64,000 nucleotides of DNA from Oceanisphaera profunda (GCF_002157895.1 NZ_CP021377.1:1798001-1862000), one strand, 5' to 3'; shown: positions 1 to 8,300, numbered from the stretch's first letter. Program-made: numbers and translations. The notes: generated from the sequence alone by a model not told the origin.

Positions 1-1
1 T

Positions 2-1330
2 GAAGAGCTGGGTATTGAGCTTAGCCAGGAACAATGGCGGGATTTAGTCAGTGGTCATTGGTTGGCGGAGGGCATGGTGCCGTTTGCTCAAGTGTATGCC
101 GGTCATCAATTTGGCGGTTTTAGCCCCCAGTTAGGCGACGGTCGTGCCCTGTTACTGGGCGAGGTGATAACACCTAATGGCCAGCGCTGGGACTTAAATC
201 TTAAAGGCGGTGGCAAGACGCCTTATTCGCGCTTTGGTGATGGTCGCGCCGTGTTGCGCTCTTCACTGCGCGAGTATTTAGCCTCAGAGGCTCTGTATCA
301 TTTAGGTATTGCCACCACGCGCGCACTGGCATTGGTGACCAGCAAACAGCCGGTTTATCGAGAAGAGGTAGAAGCAGGGGCCGCCGTATTGCGCGCCGCC
401 CCCAGCCATTTACGCTTTGGCCATTTTGAGTATTTTTACTACTCCGGCAAGTCTGAGCATATTCCGACCTTGCTCGATTATTTAATTGATACCCAGTGGC
501 CGGATTTAACCAAAGATGCGGCCGGCTATGGCAATTTATTTGCGCGGGTGGTGGAAAAAACCGCCGACGTGATTGCTCAGTGGCAGTTAGTGGGCTTTTG
601 TCATGGGGTGCTCAATACTGACAATATGTCGATGCTGGGCTTAACGCTGGATTACGGCCCCTACGGCTTTTTAGATGCGTATGACCCTCATCATATTTGT
701 AATCACTCAGACTCTGGCGGTCGCTATGCCTACGATCAGCAACCTGCGGTGGGCTATTGGAACTTGCAACGCTTGGCTCAATCATTATCGGGTTTTGTCG
801 AGATGGACGCCTTACAAACGGCACTGGGTAAATATGAGCGGCAATTAATGTCTGCTTATTCCGAGGGCATGCGCCAAAAGCTGGGCTTAACCGCGTGGGA
901 AGACGCAGATCCCGCATTGTTTCGCGATATGTTTAACCTAATGGCCACCCATAAAGTGGACTACACTTGCTGGTTTCGACGCTTAGCGGGCGTGTCGGCA
1001 AGTGGTGAGATACCCGCCGACTTAGCTGCCTTATTGGCGAATGCCGAATCCTTTAGCTCTTGGTTTGAGCAATACCAAGCGCGTTTAAGTCGAGAAGGCA
1101 CAGCTCAAGCTGAACGCGTGCGTTTGATGAATAGCGTCAATCCCAAATACATACTGCGCAATCACTTGGCACAACAGGCGATTACGATGGCGGAGCAGGG
1201 CGACTTAAGTGAGGCGGATACTTTGTTAATGCTGTTGGCGCGCCCCTTCGACGAGCAGCCGGAATTTGAAGCTTATGCAGAGCCTGCACCGGCTTGGGCC
1301 TGCGATCTGTCTATTTCTTGTAGTTCTTAA
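2..1330 (+). CDS. selO: Protein adenylyltransferase SelO (YdiU), 5' end missing
   Basis: SelO is a pseudokinase-fold enzyme that transfers AMP from ATP to Ser/Thr/Tyr of target proteins and is tied to redox stress. The reading frame is open from base 2, so the gene starts upstream of the window; 442 residues are present against about 478 in E. coli. Visible family motifs are YAGHQFG, GDGRA, the KGGGKTPYSR loop and the CHGVLNTDNMS catalytic segment, whose Asn and Asp bind metal. The protein ends in SCSS: the Cys three from the end is where vertebrate SelO carries selenocysteine. The next gene begins 2 bp after the stop. Family assignment is very secure. Confidence 0.96.
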   Translation, partial: EELGIELSQEQWRDLVSGHWLAEGMVPFAQVYAGHQFGGFSPQLGDGRALLLGEVITPNGQRWDLNLKGGGKTPYSRFGDGRAVLRSSLREYLASEALYHLGIATTRALALVTSKQPVYREEVEAGAAVLRAAPSHLRFGHFEYFYYSGKSEHIPTLLDYLIDTQWPDLTKDAAGYGNLFARVVEKTADVIAQWQLVGFCHGVLNTDNMSMLGLTLDYGPYGFLDAYDPHHICNHSDSGGRYAYDQQPAVGYWNLQRLAQSLSGFVEMDALQTALGKYERQLMSAYSEGMRQKLGLTAWEDADPALFRDMFNLMATHKVDYTCWFRRLAGVSASGEIPADLAALLANAESFSSWFEQYQARLSREGTAQAERVRLMNSVNPKYILRNHLAQQAITMAEQGDLSEADTLLMLLARPFDEQPEFEAYAEPAPAWACDLSISCSS

Positions 1331-1332
1331 GG

Positions 1333-1620
1333 GTGACCATAGTAAATATGAGTATGTTAAACACCGCACAACCCCTGAGTTTCGAGAGGTTTCCCGCTTG
1401 GGCCGAGCACTTGATAGCGGCGTTGGATCTTGAGCTTATCGAGCGCGAGCAGGGTGCGGATTATCAGCAATGGCTGTTAGGCTTTGAAGGCAGTCGCGTA
1501 TTGTTGTGCTTTGAGCATTATGGAAACTGCGCTTGGCTACAGCCCTTTAGCGCCGCCGATCAAGAGGTAGCGGCTTGGCTAACCGAGCAGTGGAACCGGC
1601 CTTCGGCAGTGGTCTGTTAA
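1333..1620 (+). CDS. Small conserved-type protein of unknown function (DUF3630-like?)
   Basis: A 95-residue acidic soluble protein with no signal peptide or membrane segment. The longest start is GTG at 1333; ATG at 1348 or 1354 is possible, and none has a strong ribosome binding site. It follows selO by 2 bp, suggesting co-transcription. The length, the Trp-rich C-terminal half and the central LLCFEHYGNCAWLQ segment remind me of the DUF3630 family of marine gammaproteobacteria, but I cannot confirm this by reading. No function is proposed. Confidence 0.7.
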   Translation: MTIVNMSMLNTAQPLSFERFPAWAEHLIAALDLELIEREQGADYQQWLLGFEGSRVLLCFEHYGNCAWLQPFSAADQEVAAWLTEQWNRPSAVVC

Positions 1621-1698
1621 GGGCAAGGCTTACATAATCCAGTGTTTTCTGTGGTTCAGGGCTAAAGCTGACAATATGACTTAACAGGAATTCTCACT

Positions 1699-2598
1699 AT
1701 GGCACCCAAAGACGTACTGTTGGCATTAGTTGTAATCGGCGTGTGGGGCATGAACTTTGTGGTGATTCTCGCGGGTTTAGATGATGTGCCGCCCATGTTG
1801 CTGGGTGCCCTGCGTTTTACCTTGGTGGCCTTTCCTGCCGTGCTGTTGGTTAAGCGGCCCGCGGTTCCTTGGCGTTGGCTGATTGCTTATGGCGGTACTA
1901 TCTCATTAGGCCAGTTTGCCTTTCTGTTTTACGCCATGGCCAATGGCATGCCGGCCGGACTTGCTTCACTGGTACTACAATCCCAAGCTTTTTTCAGTCT
2001 GTTTTTTGCCGCGTTATTGTTAGGCGAGAAGATTAAACCCGTACATTTGGCGGGCTTACTGGTAGCGGCGGTGGGTTTGGCGATTATTGGCTTTGGTGGT
2101 GACGGCACCATGACCATGCTGGGCTTAGGCCTAACACTGGCGGCATCGGCCATGTGGGCACTGGGTAATATAGTGACTAAAAAAATAGGCCGCGTTAATT
2201 TAATTGGTCTTATTGTGTGGGGTAACTTGGTGCCACCCTTGCCCTTTTTAGCACTATCATTTTGGCTAGAAGGACCGGCACAAATAGCAGAGGCTTTGCG
2301 CCATATTAGTAGCCAGACACTGCTCGCCTTGGCATACCTCGCTTTTATCGCCACCCTTTTAGGATATGGCCTCTGGAGCCGTTTATTACAGCGCTATGCT
2401 ACCGGTATGGTGGCGCCTTTTTCACTGTTAGTGCCCGTAGTGGGATTAAGCTCGGCGGTATGGTTGTTGGATGAGCAACTTACCACGGCTCAGTGGGCGG
2501 GCGCGTTACTGGTGATGCTGGGGTTAGGTTTGAATGTGTTTGGCCTACGGGTGTGGAATTTACTTTCAGGTAAAGACAAATGCTTGGTTAAGCGTTAG
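1699..2598 (+). CDS. eamA: EamA-family exporter, probable O-acetylserine/cysteine exporter
   Basis: A 299-residue inner-membrane carrier of the drug/metabolite transporter superfamily, with about ten hydrophobic segments in two EamA repeats (about residues 5-130 and 145-285). Its first half matches my recollection of E. coli EamA (YdeD) closely: WGMNFVVI near the N-terminus, LRFTLVAFPA, the GQFAFLFYAM segment and GMPAGLASLVLQSQAFF. E. coli EamA exports O-acetylserine and cysteine. ATG 1699 is preceded by AGGAA. The gene stands alone, about 80 bp after the small unknown gene. The superfamily is certain; the substrate is inferred from similarity. Confidence 0.88.
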   Translation: MAPKDVLLALVVIGVWGMNFVVILAGLDDVPPMLLGALRFTLVAFPAVLLVKRPAVPWRWLIAYGGTISLGQFAFLFYAMANGMPAGLASLVLQSQAFFSLFFAALLLGEKIKPVHLAGLLVAAVGLAIIGFGGDGTMTMLGLGLTLAASAMWALGNIVTKKIGRVNLIGLIVWGNLVPPLPFLALSFWLEGPAQIAEALRHISSQTLLALAYLAFIATLLGYGLWSRLLQRYATGMVAPFSLLVPVVGLSSAVWLLDEQLTTAQWAGALLVMLGLGLNVFGLRVWNLLSGKDKCLVKR

Positions 2599-2639
2599 TA
2601 TAGCGGCCGTCATTCCGAATCTGATTAAAATTAAAGCAT

Positions 2640-2667
2640 TTGTTAATGCCGCACGGCTGGTTATACT
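2640..2667 (+). promoter_or_regulatory. Probable sigma-70 promoter for the preQ1 riboswitch/yhhQ unit
   Basis: TTGTTA at 2640-2645 and TATACT at 2662-2667 are separated by 16 bp. Transcription would start near 2674, just upstream of the riboswitch aptamer. Confidence 0.55.
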
Positions 2668-2682
2668 AAGCGCCGTTTTCGG

Positions 2683-2713
2683 AATGGGTTCCCTAACCCC
2701 ATTATAAAAAAGG
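2683..2713 (+). promoter_or_regulatory. PreQ1-I riboswitch (translational type)
   Basis: The 5' arm AATGGG (2683-2688) pairs perfectly with CCCATT (2698-2703). The loop TTCCCTAAC and the A-rich tail ATAAAAAAGG follow the preQ1-I pseudoknot plan. The closest form I recall is the small Thermoanaerobacter aptamer, which also has a GGG/AACCCC core and an A-rich tail ending in AAGG. The final AAGG is the ribosome binding site, 6 nt before the ATG. Binding of pre-queuosine-1 would therefore hide the ribosome binding site. The downstream gene is a queuosine-precursor transporter, a known target class. Confidence 0.82.
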
Positions 2714-2719
2714 TCTATC

Positions 2720-3385
2720 ATGGTTATTTCACCTCAGCAGTACAATACGGCCTTATTTCGGCTGTCTTTCTTTCACGTCGCTATTATTGCCGCCAGTAAC
2801 TATCTGGTGCAGTTGCCTTTTACCCTGTTTGGTTTTCACACCACTTGGGGTGCACTGAGCTTTCCGTTTATTTACTTAGCTACCGATCTAACGGTGCGCA
2901 TCTTCGGTGCGGCCATGGCGCGGCGCATTATTTTATTGGTGATGCTGCCGGCCTTGGCCAGCTCTTATGTGTTGTCGGTATTATTCTTTGAAGCTAAATA
3001 CCAAGGGCTAGCGGCGCTGTCTGAGTTCAACTTGTTTGTGGCGCGCATCGCACTGGCCAGTTTTATGGCTTATGTGTTGGGCCAGATCATGGATGTATCG
3101 GTGTTTAACCGGTTACGCCAAGTAAAAGCCTGGTGGATAGCGCCCACTTGCTCCACTATTTTTGGCAACTTGGTCGATACGCTAGTGTTCTTTAGCTTGG
3201 CGTTTTATCGCTCACCCGATGCCTTTATGGCACAACATTGGGTGGAAATCGCCTTTGTGGATTACGGGGTTAAGCTTCTGTTTAGTTTGATCTTATTTGT
3301 GCCAGCCTATGGCTTGCTGCTCAAGTACTTGAGCAGCAAGTTTATTGGTGAAACCGGTATTAAGATACAAACAGTAAGAAGCTAA
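2720..3385 (+). CDS. yhhQ: Queuosine precursor transporter YhhQ
   Basis: A 221-residue inner-membrane protein with about six hydrophobic segments, of the vitamin/queuosine-precursor transporter family (YhhQ, COG1738). It brings preQ0/preQ1 into the cell for making queuosine in tRNA. Recognisable features are the early FFHVAIIAASNYLVQLPF segment, the FPFIYLATDLTVRIFG motif and FGNLVDTLVFF. ATG 2720 follows the AAGG that ends the preQ1 aptamer, so expression should be switched off when preQ1 is plentiful. It converges on the following minus-strand gene with a 31-bp gap. Confidence 0.94.
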   Translation: MVISPQQYNTALFRLSFFHVAIIAASNYLVQLPFTLFGFHTTWGALSFPFIYLATDLTVRIFGAAMARRIILLVMLPALASSYVLSVLFFEAKYQGLAALSEFNLFVARIALASFMAYVLGQIMDVSVFNRLRQVKAWWIAPTCSTIFGNLVDTLVFFSLAFYRSPDAFMAQHWVEIAFVDYGVKLLFSLILFVPAYGLLLKYLSSKFIGETGIKIQTVRS

Positions 3386-3416
3386 ACCGCAAGCGAGCCA
3401 CTAGCGCCAGTCGCAC

Positions 3417-4055
3417 CTAGAGTTTAGTGATGGCCTCAATGTCGACGGCTTCTGCATAAGCTTTGAGGTCATCTTCGCTGATATTGCGGCCATTAAACTG
3501 CAACAAAATGCGGTTTTCGATCATCATCTGTAGCTCTTGGTGGTTATCTTCTGCTTTGCTCATGGCGGTGTGCCCTTGAATGCGCTTCACCTTGTAGCCA
3601 CCCATGGTCGCCATACTGGGGTTGGCAAACAGCATGCCCATGGTTTGCAGCAGCGGCGAGTCTTTCATGATACTTATCTCTAGACGATGATCGCCTTTGT
3701 GATAATTGCGTGAGGCATTAATACCACCGCCAAAAAGCCCTGCGACTCCCGCTTGGCTATCTACCTTATCTGCTTGCCAGCCGGCTAAGGGCTCAGGAAA
3801 TAGCTTCCCCAGCTCACCCGCCTGTAGTTGGCGGATTAAGGTGGCGGCATAATCTAATTGCGTCACCGCCTGGGATAGCTCGCCTGCTTGATAAGCCTCG
3901 GTGGCGGCGGTGATTGCCTGTTTAATTTCGCTTTCTGCTTCATTCTCGGCTTCCATCACTTCTTTAGTCGCGGTGTTCGACTCTGCGGCCAATAGCTGTC
4001 CTGCCAGCAGAAGGTTGGGCATTAATAAGCTTATCCATAACCAGCGCTTAATCAT
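3417..4055 (-). CDS. Secreted protein of unknown function
   Basis: 212 residues. The N-terminus is a typical Sec signal peptide: MIKRWLWIS, then a Leu-rich core ending LLAGQLLAAES, so cleavage is expected near residue 24. A charged, probably helical segment follows (residues 25-80, rich in Glu and Ala). The region from residue 80 to the end is globular and contains a Gly-rich stretch (AGVAGLFGGGINASRNY) and several Met. No catalytic motif or Cys pair is visible. It is probably periplasmic. ATG 4055 is preceded by a purine-rich GAGGGAACC site. I do not recognise the family. Confidence 0.82.
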   Translation of the reverse strand: MIKRWLWISLLMPNLLLAGQLLAAESNTATKEVMEAENEAESEIKQAITAATEAYQAGELSQAVTQLDYAATLIRQLQAGELGKLFPEPLAGWQADKVDSQAGVAGLFGGGINASRNYHKGDHRLEISIMKDSPLLQTMGMLFANPSMATMGGYKVKRIQGHTAMSKAEDNHQELQMMIENRILLQFNGRNISEDDLKAYAEAVDIEAITKL

Positions 4056-4179
4056 AAGGTTCCCTCCTCAATAAACTTTAGATCTCAGCTAAAGCAGTGT
4101 TTATTGTAGTAGAGACTAAGTTGTAGGCGAGCAGGCTAGGAGCGCTGGGCGAGCAGATTGAAAAATGTGTAAATGATAG

Positions 4180-4209
4180 TTGCAAACAGTAATGATAATA
4201 GTTATCGTT
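4180..4209 (+). promoter_or_regulatory. Fur box overlapping the ryhB promoter
   Basis: The stretch 4191-4209 reads AATGATAATAGTTATCGTT, a near-perfect inverted repeat of the GATAAT Fur type. A possible promoter overlaps it: TTGCAA at 4180-4185 and TATCGT at 4203-4208, 17 bp apart. Fe-loaded Fur bound here would block polymerase, as known for ryhB in enteric bacteria and Vibrio. Confidence 0.82.
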
Positions 4210-4214
4210 ACTTT

Positions 4215-4347
4215 GCTTTCGAGGAACGACTCCCCTAACGCTAAGTTATGGTTAAGTTATGCAGTCAGCGGAGATAAGTTTTTGAAGGCACGACATTGCT
4301 CACATTGCTTCCAGAGTTTTTAGGCCAGCTTATGCTGGCCTTTTTTT
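4215..4347 (+). ncRNA. ryhB: RyhB iron-responsive small RNA
   Basis: The stretch 4284-4314 contains the E. coli RyhB pairing core almost unchanged: ACATTGCTCACATTGCTTCC preceded by AAGGCACG. It is followed by a GGCCAGC/GCTGGCC terminator hairpin like the one that ends E. coli RyhB. A Fur box lies directly upstream. RyhB acts with Hfq to repress mRNAs of non-essential iron proteins when iron is scarce. The start near 4215 is inferred from the promoter; the RNA would be about 130 nt, longer than the 90-nt E. coli form. No ORF competes with it on this strand. Confidence 0.92.
4322..4347 (+). terminator. Rho-independent terminator of ryhB
   Basis: AGGCCAGC (4322-4329), loop TTAT, GCTGGCCT (4334-4341), followed by a T run to 4347. 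Confidence 0.92.
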
Positions 4348-4365
4348 GTTCTTAAAAGCGGCTTA

Positions 4366-4490
4366 GCCACGGAATACACGGAAAATGAAAGATAACAAAA
4401 GCCAAATTTTTAGTTGGTAAGACCTTATAAGAGATATGCATTTTGTACTTATTTGGTTTTACGTCCGTGTGATTCCGTGTATTCCGTGGC
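4366..4490. repeat. Inverted pair of the CCGTGTATTCCGTGGC repeat
   Basis: GCCACGGAATACACGG at 4366-4381 and its exact reverse complement at 4475-4490 flank 93 bp of AT-rich DNA without an ORF. Related copies occur near 9640, 56730, 58250 and 60714, always between genes. The arrangement suggests a small non-autonomous element or folded RNA spacer. The rest of the gap to elbB holds a copy of the GCGCCGAGCACCAAGC-type repeat (reverse strand, about 4519-4550). Confidence 0.65.
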
Positions 4491-4552
4491 AAAAATATCT
4501 CTAGTTTTTACAACTTAGCTAGGCGCCTGGTGCTGGGCGCTCGGCGCGGCTC

Positions 4553-5200
4553 TTACATTTCGAGTAAGCGCTTCACTAGTTTGCCGATACCGATGTCTGC
4601 CTCGGCGATGTTCTTGGCCAGCATATAAGCAGGCGTCGAGATCACCTGATAGCGAGTATCTTCTACGACGTCTGTTACTGCGCAGCCAATGTGCTCGCCG
4701 CCCATGGCGATAAAAGCATCGGCGGTGCCGGTATCTGTGCCGATAGTGCCTTTCACGCCAGCTGGATAAACGCGCGGGATCAAGATGGGCGCTATGCAAC
4801 AGTAGCCTGCGGGTTTGCGGGCACTGGCAAACGACTTGCAGGCCGCCTGTACTTGGGCATCTAGCTGCATGTCTGTGCCTTGACTGGCAAAGTCACTTAA
4901 GTTTTTCGCCACGCCAAAACCGCCAGGTAATAGCAGTGCATCAAAGTCGCTCACATTGAGCTCGGTGAGCGGTTTAATCTCGCCCCGAGCAATGCGCGCC
5001 GCTTCGGTTAGTACATTGCGCTGTTGGCCCGCGTCTAATGTTCCCGTGAGGTGATTGGTGGTGGCTTGGGGCTTGTCTGGCGCAAAGCATTGATAGCTCG
5101 CGCCCTGTTTGGTGAGGTGTAATAAGCAGAGCACGGCTTCATGAATTTCAGAACCGTCATTCACGCCGCAGCCGCTTAAAATAATGGCAACTTTTTTCAT
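4553..5200 (-). CDS. elbB: Glyoxalase ElbB of the DJ-1/PfpI superfamily
   Basis: A 215-residue cytoplasmic protein of the ElbB branch of the DJ-1/PfpI fold, reported to have glyoxalase activity and historically linked to isoprenoid synthesis. Visible features are the N-terminal KKVAIILSGCGVNDGSEIHE, the LLLPGGFGVAKNLSDFA loop and the nucleophile elbow AGYCCIAPIL with its Cys pair. The length is close to the 217 of E. coli. It is transcribed away from polA. The family is clear; the physiological substrate is not settled for the family. Confidence 0.93.
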   Translation of the reverse strand: MKKVAIILSGCGVNDGSEIHEAVLCLLHLTKQGASYQCFAPDKPQATTNHLTGTLDAGQQRNVLTEAARIARGEIKPLTELNVSDFDALLLPGGFGVAKNLSDFASQGTDMQLDAQVQAACKSFASARKPAGYCCIAPILIPRVYPAGVKGTIGTDTGTADAFIAMGGEHIGCAVTDVVEDTRYQVISTPAYMLAKNIAEADIGIGKLVKRLLEM

Positions 5201-5222
5201 ACCTTATTCCTTGTAAGTGAAC

Positions 5223-5336
5223 GTGAGGAGAGAAGTGTAAAGAGTGAAGGGCTAAAGCTAACAGTAAAACACCGAGTTTGCAGGTTTGAGTATGTTTATC
5301 ATCTCGCGCCTCACCATTTACGCCTCACCCCTTACA
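5223..5336. repeat. Inverted pair of the GTGAGGGGTGAAG-type repeat
   Basis: A purine-rich arm (5223-5250: GTGAGGAG, AAGTGTAAAGAGTGAAGG) faces a pyrimidine-rich arm (5303-5334: CCTCACCATTTACGCCTCACC). Other members lie at 40788-40874, 46762-46790, 54309-54342, 56651-56683 and 60645-60672, always near gene ends. The paired arms could fold in RNA between elbB and polA. Confidence 0.55.
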
Positions 5337-5377
5337 TATAATTCACAAGGCCATCTAAAGAGATTTCCACATTGCAA

Positions 5378-5483
5378 GATCTTAATGCTAGATCAAGTAT
5401 TTTTCTCTAAGTATCTGATAAGTAAGATCTAATGTTTTTTGACTAGATCTTGTGCAGATCGCCTTTGCACAGACTTATCCACA
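5378..5483. promoter_or_regulatory. GATC cluster with a DnaA box upstream of polA
   Basis: Five GATC sites (5378, 5391, 5426, 5446, 5457) lie in an AT-rich stretch. A perfect DnaA box, TTATCCACA, follows at 5475-5483. GATCTAATGTTTT at 5426 fits the oriC 13-mer pattern with one mismatch. Only one strong DnaA box is visible, so a regulatory or decoy site upstream of polA is more likely than a replication origin. Confidence 0.45.
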
Positions 5484-5561
5484 GGCTAGAAAGTGCTCGC
5501 CGTGGTGTCAACAGCCTGGCTGTGGCATGCTAATAGGTAACGCATTAACGAGAACGACACC

Positions 5562-8300
5562 ATGGCTGCCTTACCCAGTAAACCTCTGATCCTAGTTGAT
5601 GGATCTTCTTATCTTTATCGTGCCTATTTTGCCTCTTTAAAGGCGGGTCTACGTACCAGTGATGGCCGCCCCAGTGGGGCAGTTCGCGTGGTCACTAATA
5701 TGCTGCGCAGCCTGCACAAGCAGTTCCCCGACTCGCAAGTGACAGTGGTGTTTGATGCCAAAGGTAAGACCTTTCGTGACGATCTGTACTCGGAATATAA
5801 GGCACAGCGGCCCTCCATGCCCGACGATCTACGCAGCCAAATAGAACCAATTCACAACATTATTAAAGCCATGGGCTTGCCGCTATTGATTGAGTCTGGC
5901 GTAGAAGCTGATGACGTGATCGGCACTCTGGCGCGCCAAGCCACCGAGCAGCAATTAGACGTGGTGATCAGCACCGGCGATAAAGACATGGCGCAGTTGG
6001 TCACCGATCATGTGCTGTTAATGGACACCATGAAAAATGAGTTTATGGACCGCAATGGTGTGATCGAGAAGTTTGGCGTGCCGCCAGAGCTGATCATAGA
6101 TCTGCTGGCGCTAGTGGGCGATAAAGTGGATAACATTCCGGGCATGCCGGGCGTAGGTGAAAAAACCGCGCTGGCCTTGTTGCAGGGCTTGGGCTCGATT
6201 GAACAGATTGCAGATCAGCTCGATAAAGTGGCGGATCTGGGCTTTCGTGGATCTAAGAGCTTTGCTGCTAAGTTCGTCGAACATAAAGAGATCTTGGACT
6301 TATCTTATACCTTGGCCACTATTAAAACCGATGTAGAGCTGCATTGTGGCCCCGCCGAATTGCTGCAAACCCCGCCGGATACCGAAGCACTGAAAGCGCT
6401 GTATCAAGAATACGAATTTCGTAATTTATTAGCCGAGCTGGATCCAGAGCTTGCCGCTGTTCCCGCCAAGCCTGCGACACCGGCAATGGACGTGAATTAT
6501 CAAACCATTTTGAGCGAAGCCGAGTTGCAAGACTGGGTAGGGCGCTTGGTCAAGGCACCGTATTTTGCCTTCGATACCGAAACCACCAGCCTCAATTATC
6601 GCGATGCACGCGTAGTAGGTATGTCGTTTGCCATAGAGGCGGGTGAGGCGGCCTATGTGCCTTTTGGCCACGATTATTTAGATGCGCCGGAGCAATTGAG
6701 TGAAGCCGTGGTATTGGCGGCGTTAAAGCCGTTATTAGAGGCCGAACTGCCGATTAAATTGGGCCAGAATTTAAAGTACGATGCCAATGTATTGAAAAAT
6801 CATGACATTCAGATGCGTGGCATTGGGCTGGATACTATGTTGGAGTCTTATGTACTGAATTCGGTACAAACCCGCCATGACATGGACAGCATGGCTAATT
6901 TTTTCTTAAATCATGCCACTACGCCCTTTGAAGCCATTGCCGGCAAGGGCGCAAAGCAGCTGACCTTTAATCAAATACCCTTAGAAGAAGCGGCGTTTTA
7001 TGCGGCAGAAGACGCAGATATTACGTTGCGCTTGCATCATCACTTAGCCGAGCAACTGGCCGCCGAGCCTGAGTTGCAAAGCGTATTCACCGATATTGAA
7101 ATGCCATTAGTGCCGATTCTGGCCGAGATGGAATACACGGGCGTGAAGATAGACAGCAAGCTGCTGGCCATTCAAAGTGATGAAATTGCTAAGCGCCTAA
7201 AAGAATTAGAGTTAAAAGCGCACGAGTTAGCCGGCGAACCTTTTAACTTAAGCTCGCCAAAGCAGCTGGGTGAAATTTTGTTTACCAAGCTAGAACTACC
7301 GATTTTGAAAAAGACGCCCAAGGGTGCGCCTTCAACGGCAGAAGAAGTGCTGCAAGAGCTGGCGTTGGATTATCCGCTGCCTAAGTTATTGATGGAATAT
7401 CGCGGCTTAAGCAAGCTTAAGTCTACTTATACAGACAAGCTGCCACTAATGGTGAATCAGCACAGTGGCCGCATTCATACTTCCTATCATCAGGCCAATG
7501 CTGCCACCGGTCGCTTGTCGTCTTCGGATCCTAACTTACAAAATATTCCGATCCGCACTCCCGAAGGGCGGCGCATTCGCCAAGCCTTTATTGCCGAGCC
7601 TGGTTATAAACTGGTGGCGGCGGATTACTCGCAAATTGAACTGCGCATTATGGCGCACTTATCCAAAGATAAAGGCCTGCTCGATGCCTTTGCTAAGGGC
7701 TTAGATGTGCACAAGGCCACAGCCGCGGAAGTGTTCGGCGTGGCGCTCGACAGCGTTACTACCGAGCAGCGCCGTCGTGCCAAAGCCATTAACTTTGGTT
7801 TGATCTACGGCATGAGCGCCTTTGGTTTATCGCGCCAGTTAGGCATTCCGCGCCACGAGTCGCAGTCTTATATGGATATTTACTTTGAGCGCTATCCAGG
7901 CGTGCAGCGTTACATGGAAGACACCCGCGCCTTGGCCGCAGAAAAAGGCTACGTAGAGACCTTGTTTGGTCGCCGTTTATATTTACCAGAGATAAATGCT
8001 AAAAACGGCGCGCGCCGTAAAGGTGCCGAGCGTGCCGCTATCAACGCGCCTATGCAGGGAACAGCCGCCGATATTATCAAGAAGGCGATGATCAAAGTGG
8101 CCGCTTGGTTAAAAGAACAAGCAGATGGTGAAGTACGCATGCTAATGCAAGTACACGATGAGTTGGTGTTTGAAATTCGTGAAGATAAAGTTGAGGATTT
8201 TAAACTGCAGATTTGCGATTTAATGCAGCATGCGGCCAGTATTGATGTGCCGTTACTGGTGGAAGCCGGCGACGGTGATAACTGGGATCAAGCGCATTAG
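5562..8300 (+). CDS. polA: DNA polymerase I
   Basis: A 912-residue repair and lagging-strand polymerase. Three domains are in order: 5'-nuclease (about 1-290, with the VEADDVIGTLA and GDKVDNIPG motifs), 3'-5' exonuclease (about 320-510, with FDTETTSL carrying the DxE metal ligands, so proofreading is probably active) and polymerase (about 530-912). In the polymerase, motif A is DYSQIELR near residue 687, the O-helix RRRAKAINFGLIYG near 735-749, and motif C VHDE near 864. Length is normal for the family. ATG 5562 follows AACGAG. In E. coli the Spot 42 RNA and engB follow polA; here thiD follows and engB lies 27 kb away. Confidence 0.98.
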   Translation: MAALPSKPLILVDGSSYLYRAYFASLKAGLRTSDGRPSGAVRVVTNMLRSLHKQFPDSQVTVVFDAKGKTFRDDLYSEYKAQRPSMPDDLRSQIEPIHNIIKAMGLPLLIESGVEADDVIGTLARQATEQQLDVVISTGDKDMAQLVTDHVLLMDTMKNEFMDRNGVIEKFGVPPELIIDLLALVGDKVDNIPGMPGVGEKTALALLQGLGSIEQIADQLDKVADLGFRGSKSFAAKFVEHKEILDLSYTLATIKTDVELHCGPAELLQTPPDTEALKALYQEYEFRNLLAELDPELAAVPAKPATPAMDVNYQTILSEAELQDWVGRLVKAPYFAFDTETTSLNYRDARVVGMSFAIEAGEAAYVPFGHDYLDAPEQLSEAVVLAALKPLLEAELPIKLGQNLKYDANVLKNHDIQMRGIGLDTMLESYVLNSVQTRHDMDSMANFFLNHATTPFEAIAGKGAKQLTFNQIPLEEAAFYAAEDADITLRLHHHLAEQLAAEPELQSVFTDIEMPLVPILAEMEYTGVKIDSKLLAIQSDEIAKRLKELELKAHELAGEPFNLSSPKQLGEILFTKLELPILKKTPKGAPSTAEEVLQELALDYPLPKLLMEYRGLSKLKSTYTDKLPLMVNQHSGRIHTSYHQANAATGRLSSSDPNLQNIPIRTPEGRRIRQAFIAEPGYKLVAADYSQIELRIMAHLSKDKGLLDAFAKGLDVHKATAAEVFGVALDSVTTEQRRRAKAINFGLIYGMSAFGLSRQLGIPRHESQSYMDIYFERYPGVQRYMEDTRALAAEKGYVETLFGRRLYLPEINAKNGARRKGAERAAINAPMQGTAADIIKKAMIKVAAWLKEQADGEVRMLMQVHDELVFEIREDKVEDFKLQICDLMQHAASIDVPLLVEAGDGDNWDQAH

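Noticed and set aside
4515-4799. 94-codon His/Arg-rich minus-strand frame overlapping elbB
   Set aside because: It is a shadow of elbB in another frame with biased composition.
5378-5483. True chromosomal replication origin
   Set aside because: Only one strong DnaA box is visible and the usual neighbours (mioC, mnmG, dnaA) are absent.
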